Origin: Intrasporangiaceae bacterium URHB0013
GTDB taxonomy: Bacteria; Actinomycetota; Actinomycetes; Actinomycetales; Dermatophilaceae
Direction: 5' to 3'
DNA length: 64,000 nucleotides
Assembly: GCA_000620545.1 (NCBI GenBank)
Contig: KK211150.1
Span: 601,423-665,422 of the forward strand
Of this stretch, positions 34,202 through 45,055 are shown piece after piece; the stretch's first letter is position 1; each line of letters starts with the position of its first letter. Under the pieces are notes generated by a model. That model did no database searches, was not told where the DNA came from, and worked only from the letters and a program-made list of their open reading frames with translations. The position numbers and the translations under genes are program-made.

Positions 34202-35656
34202 ATGGCGATCAAGACGTTCAACCTGCCCGACCCCGGTGAGGGCCTCGTCGAGGCGGAGATCGTGGAGTGGAAGGTCTCGCCCGGCGACACCGTCAAGGTC
34301 AACGACATGGTCCTCGAGATCGAGACCGCGAAGTCGCTCGTCGAGCTGCCCATCCCATGGGCCGGCACCGTCAAGGCGCTGCTCGTCGAGGTCGGTCAGA
34401 CCATCGACGTCGGCACGCCGATCATCTCGATCGACGACGGTCAGGGTGGCGACGAGGCTCCTGCAGCCGCGCCGTCGGTCCCCGGCGAGAAGGCCGCACC
34501 CGCCGACGGTGGCTCGGAAGCGATCCTCGTCGGCTACGGCGCGAAGGCCGGTGCCACGGCCCGGCGCGCGCGCAAGGGCTCGCCGGCGGCTGCTGCACCG
34601 GCGGCTACCCCGACCGAGACCGAGCAGGTCGCTGCGGCCTCGCCCGTCCCAGAGGCTGCCACTCCTGCCGCCCGGGTCGAGTCCCCTGCTCCGGCCGTCC
34701 CTGCCCCGAGCGTCGGGGGTGGCCGCCCGAAGGCGAAGCCGCCCGTGCGCAAGCTCGCGAAGGACCTCGGCGTCGACCTCGCGTCGGTCACCCCGACCGG
34801 CGCCGACGGCGTCATCACGCGCGACGACGTCACGAACCACCTGAGCGGCGTGAACGGCCTTGCAGCACAAGGTGACTCGATGGTGTCCTCTCCGGCGCCG
34901 TCGGCGCCGTCAGCTCCGCGTATGCCGTTCGGCGCCGGTGAGCGAGAGGAGCGCACCCCGATCAAGGGCGTCCGCAAGATGACGGCGCAGGCGATGGTCG
35001 GTTCGGCCTTCACCGCGCCGCACGTCACCGAGTGGATCACCATCGACGTCACGAAGACGATGGAGCTCGTCGACCGCCTCAAGGGCAGCCGCGAGTTCAA
35101 GGACGTCAAGGTGACGCCGCTGCTCGTGCTCGCCAGGGCGCTCGTCCTCGCGGTGAGGCGCAACCCGGGCATGAACGCGACATGGGACGAGGCCGCGCAG
35201 GAGATCGTCCAGAAGAACTACGTCAACCTCGGCATCGCCGCGGCGACCCCCCGTGGCCTCATCGTCCCCAACATCAAGGACGCCCACGCCATGACGATGC
35301 TGGAGCTGGCGCAGGCCATCGGCGCACTGACGGCCACGGCGCGCGAAGGTCGCACCCAGCCGGCAGAGATGTCGGGCGGCACGATGACGATCACCAACGT
35401 CGGCGTCTTCGGCGTGGACAGCGGCACCCCGATCATCAACCCGGGTGAGTCGGCGATCGTGTGCTTCGGTGCGATCCGCAAGCAGCCGTGGGTCGTCACC
35501 GACGCCGACGGCAACGACGAGATCGCGATCCGCCACGTCACGCAGCTCGCGGTGAGCTTCGACCACCGTCTCATCGACGGGGAGCTCGGCAGCCGCTTCC
35601 TGTCCGACCTGGCTGCGATCCTGGCGGACCCGGCCCAGGCCCTCGTCTGGGGCTGA
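34202..35656 (+). CDS. bkdC: 2-oxoacid dehydrogenase E2, dihydrolipoyl acyltransferase
   Basis: The 484-residue core acyltransferase. The domains in order are a single lipoyl domain (lipoyl Lys in EIETAKSLVELPI, about residue 42), an Ala/Pro-rich linker, the E1/E3-binding domain (PVRKLAKDLGVDLASVTPTG), a second linker, and the catalytic domain ending in VSFDHRLIDGELG with catalytic His and Asp. No lipoamide dehydrogenase (E3) gene follows, so the complex must use an E3 encoded elsewhere. The operon ends at repeat array B. Confidence 0.92.
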   Translation: MAIKTFNLPDPGEGLVEAEIVEWKVSPGDTVKVNDMVLEIETAKSLVELPIPWAGTVKALLVEVGQTIDVGTPIISIDDGQGGDEAPAAAPSVPGEKAAPADGGSEAILVGYGAKAGATARRARKGSPAAAAPAATPTETEQVAAASPVPEAATPAARVESPAPAVPAPSVGGGRPKAKPPVRKLAKDLGVDLASVTPTGADGVITRDDVTNHLSGVNGLAAQGDSMVSSPAPSAPSAPRMPFGAGEREERTPIKGVRKMTAQAMVGSAFTAPHVTEWITIDVTKTMELVDRLKGSREFKDVKVTPLLVLARALVLAVRRNPGMNATWDEAAQEIVQKNYVNLGIAAATPRGLIVPNIKDAHAMTMLELAQAIGALTATAREGRTQPAEMSGGTMTITNVGVFGVDSGTPIINPGESAIVCFGAIRKQPWVVTDADGNDEIAIRHVTQLAVSFDHRLIDGELGSRFLSDLAAILADPAQALVWG

Positions 35657-35699
35657 CCGCAGCCAGAGTCCCCAGCCCCACCCCCTCCAACCCCAACCC

Positions 35700-35836
35700 G
35701 TCGAAAGGCCAAACTTCGTGGCCTGACCGCAGTCGAGAGGCCAGTTCTCGTCACGAGAACTGGCCTCTCGACGGTGACGGGGCCGCAAACGTTGGCCTCT
35801 CGACGGTCCCGGCCCCGCGAAGTTTGGCCTCTCGAC
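35700..35836. repeat. 32-bp-period repeat array B with perfect central hairpin
   Basis: Two forward units begin at 35700 and 35732; three reverse units end at 35772, 35804 and 35836. All steps are exactly 32 bp. The central pair forms a perfect 19-bp hairpin, 35732-35750 with 35754-35772, with a 3-nt loop (tca). The array lies between the convergent E2 and SDR genes and probably terminates both. Confidence 0.88.
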
Positions 35837-35886
35837 GTTGGCAGACGTGCAGCCGGGAGAGGCGAGCTCAGCCGGAGAGGGGGAGG

Positions 35887-36708
35887 TCAGCCGGAGAGGG
35901 CGCGTCTCACGACGGCGTCCATGGCGCGGTCCGGCAGGAGCCGCCGAGCAGTCACGATGGCGCGGGCGCCCTTGCCGGCGGGGTAGCGGGCCGCGGGGTT
36001 CGCGGCCTCCAGCGCCGTCAGCACCTTCTCGGCCACCGCCTCGGGACCGGAGCTCATCCGCGAGCTGTCCACACGCTCGAACATCACGGCCATGCGACGC
36101 GCGAGATCCTCGTAGACGGTGCCGACGGACCGCTCGACCATGCTCTCGCGGGCGATGGTGTTCCACTCCGAGACGATTGGGCCGGGCTCGACGATGACGA
36201 CCTCTATCCCGAACGGCGCGAGCTCGATGCGCAGGCTGTCACTGAAGCCCTCGACCGCGAACTTCGTGGCGTGGTACCAGGCGCCGAGCGGCTCATAGAT
36301 CTTGCCGCCGATGCTCGAGATGTTGACGATCCGGCCCCGGCGTCGGGTGCGCATGTGGGGTGTGACGAGCTGGGTCAGTCGCGCGAGCCCGAAGACGTTG
36401 ACCTCGAACTGCCGTCGCCCCTCGTCCAGGGACACGTGCTCGACCGGACCGTAGGAGCCGTAGCCGGCATTGTTGACGAGGGCGTCGATCTGCCCCTGCT
36501 CGGTGATGATCCGATCGACGCCGGCGACCATCGACGCGTCGTCGGTGACGTCCATGGCGAAGGTGCTCACGCCGCGGGCCGCGAGGCCCGCCATGCGATC
36601 GACCCGGCGGGCGACGGCATACACCGTCCATCCCGACTCGAGGAGGTGGATGGCGATGGACTCGCCGATGCCGGAGGACGCGCCGGTGACGAGGGCTACC
36701 TTGCTCAT
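35887..36708 (-). CDS. Short-chain dehydrogenase/reductase
   Basis: A 273-residue classical SDR oxidoreductase. It has the cofactor motif TGASSGIG (residues 8-15), NNAGYG, the active-site Ser in NISSIGG and the catalytic YHATK. Arg residues after the second strand (VARRVDRM) favour NADP(H). The C-terminal portion resembles SDRs acting on lipids or sterols, but the substrate is unknown. A TACGGT hexamer ends 6 nt before the ATG. It converges on bkdC across array B. Confidence 0.88.
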   Translation of the reverse strand: MSKVALVTGASSGIGESIAIHLLESGWTVYAVARRVDRMAGLAARGVSTFAMDVTDDASMVAGVDRIITEQGQIDALVNNAGYGSYGPVEHVSLDEGRRQFEVNVFGLARLTQLVTPHMRTRRRGRIVNISSIGGKIYEPLGAWYHATKFAVEGFSDSLRIELAPFGIEVVIVEPGPIVSEWNTIARESMVERSVGTVYEDLARRMAVMFERVDSSRMSSGPEAVAEKVLTALEAANPAARYPAGKGARAIVTARRLLPDRAMDAVVRRALSG

Positions 36709-36714
36709 CCCGCC

Positions 36715-36720
36715 ACCGTA
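36715..36720 (-). promoter_or_regulatory. -10 hexamer of the SDR gene (leaderless geometry)
   Basis: TACGGT on the minus strand ends 6 nt (ggcggg) before the ATG at 36708. Confidence 0.5.
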
Positions 36721-36776
36721 TGCGGCGTCCCGGCACCCCGGGTGACCGGCGGCCCCGGACGCGCTCCCCCTCTACC

Positions 36777-36881
36777 GTCGAGAGGCCAACGTTTGCGGCC
36801 CCAGACACATCGAGAGGCCACATCTCGCGACGAGATCTGGCCTCTCGATGTGCGCGAGGCCGCAAACGCTGGCCTCTCGAC
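36777..36881. repeat. 32-bp-period repeat array C with central hairpin
   Basis: Two forward units begin at 36777 and 36809 and two reverse units end at 36849 and 36881, each step 32 bp. The central 20-nt arms 36808-36827 and 36831-36850 pair with a single mismatch around a 3-nt loop. This copy follows the DHA2 exporter stop but precedes the SDR promoter on the same strand, so here it would act as a one-sided terminator. Confidence 0.88.
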
Positions 36882-36906
36882 GGTGTCGGGTCGGGGGTGG
36901 GACGCG

Positions 36907-39081
<2,175 letters not shown>

Positions 39082-39109
39082 TCATGCACTGTCGTGGCAC
39101 CATGGGTCC

Positions 39110-39718
39110 ATGAGCACGGACCTGCTGACCGACGATGCATGCGGCCTTCGTGAGCGCAAGAAGCGTGAGACCCGCCGTGCGCTCAACCTCGCCGCCCTCG
39201 ACCTCGTCGAGGAGAAGGGCTTCGCGGCCGTCACCACGGAGGAGATCGCCGCTCGCGCCGGCGTCAGCACCCGCACCTTCTTCAACTACTTCCCGTCCAA
39301 GGAGGCCGCGGTCATCGGCACGACCCCCGAGGAGCTCGAGTCGTATGCCGCGGCGCTCGAGGAGGCCGTACCCCACGAGACGCCGCTCCAGTCCCTGCGC
39401 CGGATCCTCGCCGGGATGCTCGCGCCGGCATCGATCGACCGTGAGCTGCGAGCGCGCCGCCGTCGCATCCTGCTGGGTGAGCCGTCCCTCGCCCCCGCAC
39501 TCGTGGGCAACAACATCCGCATCGAGAACGCCCTCACCGCGGCCCTCGAGCGTCGCCTCGGCGCCGAGCCCGGCGTCGCCCTCGAGGCGCGTCTGACCGT
39601 AGCCCTGGCCATCGCGGCCGTGCGGGCCTGCATCGAGCACCAGCAGAACGGCGGTTCCGGGCGGCTCGAGCGCAACATCGACCTCGCCTTCGACCGCATC
39701 GCCGCCGGCCTTCGCTAG
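39110..39718 (+). CDS. TetR-family regulator of the divergent exporter
   Basis: A 202-residue regulator with the N-terminal TetR domain RALNLAALDLVEEKGFAAVT then TEEIAARAGVSTRTFFNYFP. The C-terminal part resembles the MftR/AcrR-like ligand domain (SLRRILAGMLAPASIDRELR). It is divergently transcribed from the DHA2 exporter and shares a 73-bp promoter region with a double dyad. By family precedent a substrate of the pump would release it. Confidence 0.9.
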   Translation: MSTDLLTDDACGLRERKKRETRRALNLAALDLVEEKGFAAVTTEEIAARAGVSTRTFFNYFPSKEAAVIGTTPEELESYAAALEEAVPHETPLQSLRRILAGMLAPASIDRELRARRRRILLGEPSLAPALVGNNIRIENALTAALERRLGAEPGVALEARLTVALAIAAVRACIEHQQNGGSGRLERNIDLAFDRIAAGLR

Positions 39719-39765
39719 AGACCGACTGCCATTCCCGGTGGTCGGTGTCGCGGTGAGGTCCGGCG

Positions 39766-41172
39766 TCAGAGACCGTGAGCCCGGAGGTGACGGTCCAGCA
39801 TCGCGGCGCAGGTGGCGGCACGGTCCGGCAGCATCTTCTTCGCCGCGCTGAGGACGAGCGAGAAGAGCTCGAGCGCCTCCCACAGCCGGATTCGTTCCTC
39901 GGTCACCGGAGCCACCTCCCGGTACGCGCGGACGAAGGTGTCGGAGACGGCGTCGACGAGTGCAGAGCGCTGCTCCAGGGCCAGTGAGTCGGGCTCGACG
40001 TGTTCGCCCGTCTTGTTGACGGCGGTGTGTCGCACCTTGGACAGGAACAGCCCGATGTCCATCGCCGGCTCCGCCCGGGCGGCCTTGTCGAAGTCGATGA
40101 GGCCGAGCCCTCCGCCGGCAAGCAGGAGGACCTGCGCCGGACGGAAGCTGCCATGGGCCGGGAACGGTGGGCCGGCTTCGGTCCGCTCGGCTGCGGCGGC
40201 GATGCGGGCCAGAGACGTCCCGGTGAGTCCCGCAAGCCACGGGACGACCGCGGCGAGCTTCGCGTGCTTCGCCTCGACGGTGCCGAGCTCCTCCGCCCAT
40301 GTCGTCACGGGTCCACCCGCCACGCCGGACGAGTGGAGGGCGGCGAGCCCTCCGGCCGCGCCCCGAACGGCGTCGACCAGACGCGAGTCGGAGGTCGTGG
40401 CGAATGCCTCGGCGAGCAGGTCCTTGAGGGTCTGCCCGTGCTCGAGGTACGACTGCACGGAGATGCCGAGGTCGTCGAGGTACCCGAGCGGCTCGGCGAT
40501 GCGGACGACCGCACTGGAGCGCAGCGGGGAGGACCACAGCGCCTCGAGCACGCTGTGGCAGGCTCGGCCGTCCTCGGGGCGATGGACCTTGGCGACGACC
40601 GAGCTCGGCCAGGCCGGGGGAGTGTTCGCCACCGTGTACCCGAGGTCGCAGCAGACGGTGGCCCGGACACCCGGCTTGTAGCTCGCGATCGTGGCCGTGC
40701 ACTCGCTCAGACCCAGGTCGTCAGCGCCGACGTGTCGCCGCAGCAGCGGCTCGAGCACCGCCGTGGCCGTGCGGTCGTGCGTGATGGCGTGCATCCCGGG
40801 GAGGGCATCGTCGGCCGACCACGTGTGCAGGTGGAGGCGGAGGTCGGGCAGCCAGCACGACCACCCGTCCTCGGTGATGCCGGCGGATGGGTCCGCAGCT
40901 GGCGGTGTGACGCCCTGGGGGACGAGCATCCCGTGGGCGGTGATGCTCCTCGACCCGTCGGCGTCGTCGCTCACCTCCAGGAGGTAGGTCGCCGTCCACC
41001 GCCCGCCGCCGCCGGCCTCGCCGTCGCCGGTCTCACCCTCTGCCGACCGGAGGCGGGTGACCCGACATCCGAGTAGTCGGACCGCTCCGGATCGAAACTC
41101 GGGCACATTGAGTCGCAGCGACTCCGAGACGCACTCGGGCCGCACGGCGCGTTCGAACGAGGTCGAGTCCAT
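39766..41172 (-). CDS. Phosphotransferase-fold protein lacking the catalytic Asp
   Basis: A 468-residue protein with a C-terminal aminoglycoside-phosphotransferase/choline-kinase-like fold. The catalytic loop, normally HxDxxxxN, reads HGSFRPAQ near residue 338, so the catalytic Asp is Ser and the metal-binding Asn is Gln. The later metal motif LIDFDKAARAEPAMDIG is intact. The N-terminal half shares RP-x(3)-ESLR-x(4)-E-x-R-x-G with the divergent paralogue at 41413, which supports the start MDSTSFERAV. It may be a pseudokinase or bind a nucleotide without phosphotransfer. Function is unknown. Confidence 0.72.
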   Translation of the reverse strand: MDSTSFERAVRPECVSESLRLNVPEFRSGAVRLLGCRVTRLRSAEGETGDGEAGGGGRWTATYLLEVSDDADGSRSITAHGMLVPQGVTPPAADPSAGITEDGWSCWLPDLRLHLHTWSADDALPGMHAITHDRTATAVLEPLLRRHVGADDLGLSECTATIASYKPGVRATVCCDLGYTVANTPPAWPSSVVAKVHRPEDGRACHSVLEALWSSPLRSSAVVRIAEPLGYLDDLGISVQSYLEHGQTLKDLLAEAFATTSDSRLVDAVRGAAGGLAALHSSGVAGGPVTTWAEELGTVEAKHAKLAAVVPWLAGLTGTSLARIAAAAERTEAGPPFPAHGSFRPAQVLLLAGGGLGLIDFDKAARAEPAMDIGLFLSKVRHTAVNKTGEHVEPDSLALEQRSALVDAVSDTFVRAYREVAPVTEERIRLWEALELFSLVLSAAKKMLPDRAATCAAMLDRHLRAHGL

Positions 41173-41412
41173 GCCCACGCCCCCTCTTCCCCTCGCAGCA
41201 TAGGCGGGCAGCGCATCGTGCGGGCGCGGTTGTGTGAGAACCGTTTCCATTGCGCCGGAGAGGTAGCAGCCAAGGGGGCTGCTCCTTGTCGACAGGAGCG
41301 TCCGGTTCGTCGTTCACCGATTGGTCGCTTCCACGCACGGCCGACGTCGCGGGGTGCAAAACTGTCGTCCCTCCTCAGTTGAACACTCACGAGACGATCC
41401 GGGGAGACGCCC

Positions 41413-42861
41413 ATGAGCACGACGATCGACGAAGCCATCGATGCCCTCGGCCCGTTCGCCGAGCTACCCGACTGGCTGGCGGGGCTCATGCGCCCCGGCC
41501 GGCTCGAGGCTTCGTTGCGCGAGCACGTCTCCGAGCTGCGCGACGGACGGCTCACGCTGCTCGACTGCCGCGCCGACCGGCTGCGAGCGAAGGAGGAGCG
41601 CTGGTTGGCGCGCTGTCGCGCGATCATCACTCCGCGCGACTCGGGGCCGCACACGGAGCCGTCCGAGGTCGTCCTCGTGGGTGAGCTCCACCCCCCGGGC
41701 CGGCCCGACCCGATTCTTCCCCTCTCGGGCTCGGCGGTGCCCTTCGGCGAGCCGGGGTACGAGGTCTTCCTGCCGGACCTGCGGCTGCATCTCCGTTCCG
41801 AGGAGGAGGACCCGGGTCTCCCGAGCCTGGGCGCACTGTCCCAGCCCGAGACGTCGGCCCGCATCATCGAGCGCATGCTCCGAGCCGGTCGGTACCCAGA
41901 GGCCACCGTCGCCTCGAGCACGCCCACCATCATCCGGTACAAGCCCGGCAGCCGGTGCACGATCCTCTACGACCTCGCCTACGACCCGCCCTCCACCGGC
42001 CTGCCCAACCCGGTCGTGGCCAAGACGCACCAGGGTGGCAAGGGGGCGGTCGCGCACGAGGCGATGACCGCGCTGTGGAACACCGACCTCGCTCGCGGCA
42101 ACTCCCTGCTCCTTGCCGAGCCGCTCGGCTACCTGCCGGAGGAGCAGGTCCTCCTCCAGGGACCCGTTCCGGAGGACCAGACGCTCAAGGAGCTGGCCCG
42201 TCGAGCCTTCGAGAGCATGGATGGCGGACTCCTCGACGAGCTGAGGACCGAGCTGCGGCGGACCGCCGTCGCGCTGGCCGCTCTCCACCGCAGCGGTGCC
42301 AGCTACACGCGGTCGGTCGACTGGACCGATGAGCTCGCCGAGACCCGCGAGGTGCTGGACCGCCTCTCGGTGACCATCCCCGGCCTGCGTGAGGCGGGCG
42401 AGCCGATGCTCAGCCGCCTCGAGTCGTTCCACCTCACCACGGGGCCGGACCCGGCAGTCAGCGCCCACCACGACTTCCGGCCCGCGCAGGTGCTGCTCGC
42501 CGGCGGCCGCATCGGCTTCATCGACTTCGACGGGGCGGCGATGGCCGAGCCGGGCCTCGACCTCGGCCGGTTCCGCGGCAAGCTGCGGGACATCGGGGTC
42601 ACGGCCCTCTCCGCGAGGGAGGAGGGCTACCGGGCCGACCTGCTCGAGGACCGGCTGGTGCTGCTCGACGGGTTCTGCGACCTCTTTCTCGACGAGTATC
42701 GAAGCCACGCCCCCGTCACGTCGCAGCGCGTGCTGCTCTGGGAGACCATCGACGTCCTCACGGCACTGCTCCACACGTGGTCGAAAGTGCGCCTGCTGCG
42801 GGTGGAGCCCCGGCTGGCCATCCTGCGGCATCAGCTCCGGACTGCCGACCTCAGCGCTTGA
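41413..42861 (+). CDS. Phosphotransferase-fold protein
   Basis: A 482-residue paralogue of the protein encoded divergently at 39766-41172. The catalytic loop here is HHDFRPAQ near residue 352, so the Asp is present but Asn is replaced by Gln. The DFG-like motif is FIDFDGAAMAEPGLDLGRF. The N-terminal half has IRYKPGSRCTILYDLAY and VVAKTHQGGKGAVAHEA, the latter resembling the kinase lysine strand. A GGGGAG ribosome-binding site precedes the ATG. The 240-bp gap to the divergent gene contains an AGCAGCC/GGCTGCT inverted repeat (41265-41283). The substrate is unknown. Confidence 0.75.
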   Translation: MSTTIDEAIDALGPFAELPDWLAGLMRPGRLEASLREHVSELRDGRLTLLDCRADRLRAKEERWLARCRAIITPRDSGPHTEPSEVVLVGELHPPGRPDPILPLSGSAVPFGEPGYEVFLPDLRLHLRSEEEDPGLPSLGALSQPETSARIIERMLRAGRYPEATVASSTPTIIRYKPGSRCTILYDLAYDPPSTGLPNPVVAKTHQGGKGAVAHEAMTALWNTDLARGNSLLLAEPLGYLPEEQVLLQGPVPEDQTLKELARRAFESMDGGLLDELRTELRRTAVALAALHRSGASYTRSVDWTDELAETREVLDRLSVTIPGLREAGEPMLSRLESFHLTTGPDPAVSAHHDFRPAQVLLAGGRIGFIDFDGAAMAEPGLDLGRFRGKLRDIGVTALSAREEGYRADLLEDRLVLLDGFCDLFLDEYRSHAPVTSQRVLLWETIDVLTALLHTWSKVRLLRVEPRLAILRHQLRTADLSA

Positions 42862-42895
42862 CCGGGCTGACGGAGCCGACCCCGCCGAGGCCTCC

Positions 42896-42955
42896 GGCAG
42901 CCGCGCCTCCGGCAGCCGCGCCTCCGGCAGCCGCGCCTCCGGCAGCTGCGCCCCG
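42896..42955. repeat. 15-bp tandem repeat in a convergent intergenic region
   Basis: The unit GGCAGCCGCGCCTCC repeats three times exactly (42896, 42911, 42926) and once degenerately (42941). It lies between the phosphotransferase-like gene and the convergent DksA-like gene. No function is evident. Confidence 0.85.
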
Positions 42956-42984
42956 CAGCCCTCCGTCCGCCGAGGGCGCCGTGA

Positions 42985-43344
42985 TCAGCGGAGGATGGCC
43001 CCGGCGTGGGCGATGCACGTGCGCGCCGTCGGGCGGGCCTGCAGCCGCTCCTCGGGGATGGCCTCGCCGCACACCTCGCACCGTCCGTAGCCCCCGTCGG
43101 CGATGCGCTGCAAGGCCGCGTCGATCTCGGTGAGGTGTCGCTCGGCCTGCTCGATGAGGGCCCCGATCTGGGTGCGCTCGTAGGCGATCGTCGATCCCTC
43201 GGGGTCGTGCTCGTCGTCTCCGACGTTGGCCTCGGACGCCGCGACCACCTCCTCGAACTCCCGCCGCAGCCCCAGGATGCGCTCGACCTCGTTGGCCCGG
43301 TCCACCGTCAGCTCTGCCGCGCGTGCGGCCGTCTTCGTGCTCAT
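42985..43344 (-). CDS. DksA/TraR-type zinc-finger protein
   Basis: A 119-residue protein with an N-terminal coiled coil (AELTVDRANEVERILGLRRE onward) and a C-terminal zinc finger. The finger reads GRCEVCGEAIPEERLQARPT followed by CIAH, so the fourth ligand is His rather than Cys (CxxC...CxxH). Proteins of this type bind the RNA polymerase secondary channel in proteobacteria; in actinobacteria their roles are less clear. The start MSTKTAARAAEL has GGAGG upstream. It diverges from the unknown gene at 43502. Confidence 0.85.
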   Translation of the reverse strand: MSTKTAARAAELTVDRANEVERILGLRREFEEVVAASEANVGDDEHDPEGSTIAYERTQIGALIEQAERHLTEIDAALQRIADGGYGRCEVCGEAIPEERLQARPTARTCIAHAGAILR

Positions 43345-43489
43345 GTCCCCATCGTCCTCCGGATGGGCCCGACCGGCCGGGACACGTGGTGCGCCCCACT
43401 GCTCGCCGCGGGACCTCAGCAGGTCCCGCGGCCAGTGCACCCGCGATGACCCTCTGCCGCCACGCCGGAGGGGCCGCTCGTCGACCGGG

Positions 43490-43495
43490 CAGGAT
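43490..43495 (+). promoter_or_regulatory. -10-like hexamer of the unknown 487-residue protein gene
   Basis: CAGGAT is followed by 6 nt (gggccc) and the ATG at 43502. It fits the recurrent spacing but deviates from TANNNT at the first base. Confidence 0.35.
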
Positions 43496-43501
43496 GGGCC
43501 C

Positions 43502-44965
43502 ATGAGCGACTCCCGCGGAGTGGTCTTCCCAGTCGACCCCACGTCCGGACGCCGCAGCACGACCGCGACCGGACGTGCCGTCGTCGCCGACGCCCTGCGG
43601 GGGGTCGACCCGGTCGGCGCGGCGTCGGCCGAGCGCGAGACCAACTGGCGCCAGGGATACCTCCCGCACTTCCGGCGGCTCGTCGAGGCAGGCGTCGCAG
43701 TCCCCGGAGCCGCACAGGCCATCGCCACGGGCGGGCTGGACTCGCTGCACCGACGCATGCAGTGGGCGACGCGCGAGGGCGACCGACCGCTCGAGGCCTC
43801 CGTCGCACTCGACGACAGCACACCGACCCTGGGCTCCGAGACGGTCCGGGGCGAGGGCACGCCCGATCGCACCCTCTCGGTCCCGTATGCCGGCGAGCGC
43901 CTCTCGGGGGACGCGCTGCGCCGTCGTCTCGACCTCTGGGTCGAGGCAGGCACCATCGAGCCCACGTGCGCACAGGCGGTGGGCCGCGTCATCGACAATC
44001 CCGACTGGCTGGACCTCTCCGACCGCACCCTCGTCGTGCTCGGCGCCGCGGCCGAGATGGGCCCGCTGCGCTCCCTGCTGCGTTGGGGCGCCGATGTCGC
44101 GGCGGTCGACCTGCCACGAAAAGACCTGTGGGAGCGCCTGCTCGGTGACAGGCGCCGGCTCGCCGGGTCGATCACCGTCCCCGTGCGCACCGGTGACGAA
44201 CCCCTTGCAGCCCGCGCCGGTGGCGACCTCGTGCACGACCTCGGGGCCGTCACGAGGTGGGTGACGGCCCTCGAGGGATTGCTCGTGATCGGCAACTACG
44301 TCTACGCCGACGGCGAGACCAACGTCCGCGTCTCGATGGCGGTCGACGCGATGACCCGGCACGTGGTCGAGGCGAAGGGTCGTGACGACGTCGCCCTCGC
44401 GTTCCTCGCCACGCCCACCGATGTCTTCGCCGTTCCCGGCGCCGCGGTCGAGCGCTCCGTCGACAGCTATGCCCGCCGCCGCACCTCCAAGGTGCTGCGC
44501 GTCCCGCTCCGGGCGATCAGCGGCGGCCGCCTCCTGCGCCGCAACTACGTGCCCGGCCAGGACCCCGGCATCAACGACAGCGTCGTGCTCCAGCAGGGAC
44601 CCAACTACCTGCTTGCCAAGCGGCTCCAGCGCTGGCGGGCGACGGCATACCGCGCCGACGGCGGCCTCGTGTCGTTCAAGGTCGCCCCGCCCACGCGCAC
44701 CCGCTCGGTCCTCAAGAACCGCGCGCTCGCCGCCGCCTACGCGGGCGCCCACCGCTTCGGCATCGAGGTCTTCGAGCCTGGCACGGCCAACACCCTCATG
44801 GCCGCGCTGCTCGTCCACGACCTGCGCACAGGCTCGCCGGCGCAGCCGACCGCCTGGCAGGACGAGGCGTATGCCGCCGCGCACGGTGGGCTGTGGACCG
44901 CCGCCTACGACCCGCGCAGCGCCCTCGGCATCGCCGCCCTGCTCGGGATCGCTTCGGCCCGCTGA
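43502..44965 (+). CDS. Unknown 487-residue protein with a Rossmann-like segment
   Basis: I do not recognise this protein. Soluble and 487 residues long, it contains RTLVVLGAAAEMGPLRSLLR followed by WGADVAAVDLPRKDLWERL near residues 175-210. This looks like a nucleotide- or SAM-binding beta-alpha-beta unit with an acidic residue at the end of the second strand. Later parts include VIGNYVYADGETNVRVSMAV and NDSVVLQQGPNYLLAKRLQR. There is no signal peptide or membrane helix. The codon use matches the neighbours. It could be an oxidoreductase or methyltransferase; neither is established. Confidence 0.75.
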   Translation: MSDSRGVVFPVDPTSGRRSTTATGRAVVADALRGVDPVGAASAERETNWRQGYLPHFRRLVEAGVAVPGAAQAIATGGLDSLHRRMQWATREGDRPLEASVALDDSTPTLGSETVRGEGTPDRTLSVPYAGERLSGDALRRRLDLWVEAGTIEPTCAQAVGRVIDNPDWLDLSDRTLVVLGAAAEMGPLRSLLRWGADVAAVDLPRKDLWERLLGDRRRLAGSITVPVRTGDEPLAARAGGDLVHDLGAVTRWVTALEGLLVIGNYVYADGETNVRVSMAVDAMTRHVVEAKGRDDVALAFLATPTDVFAVPGAAVERSVDSYARRRTSKVLRVPLRAISGGRLLRRNYVPGQDPGINDSVVLQQGPNYLLAKRLQRWRATAYRADGGLVSFKVAPPTRTRSVLKNRALAAAYAGAHRFGIEVFEPGTANTLMAALLVHDLRTGSPAQPTAWQDEAYAAAHGGLWTAAYDPRSALGIAALLGIASAR

Positions 44966-45055
44966 GCGGATGTCACGCACGCGGAGGTGAGTCGTTGGTC
45001 GCACTCGCGGGACGGGAGTTGGCGCACACGTCCTCGAGGCTCGATGCTGTGTCAC

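Noticed and set aside
45001-45055. Possible metal riboswitch before mntH
   Set aside because: The gap is only 90 bp and I could not find a yybP-ykoY-like or other known aptamer pattern.
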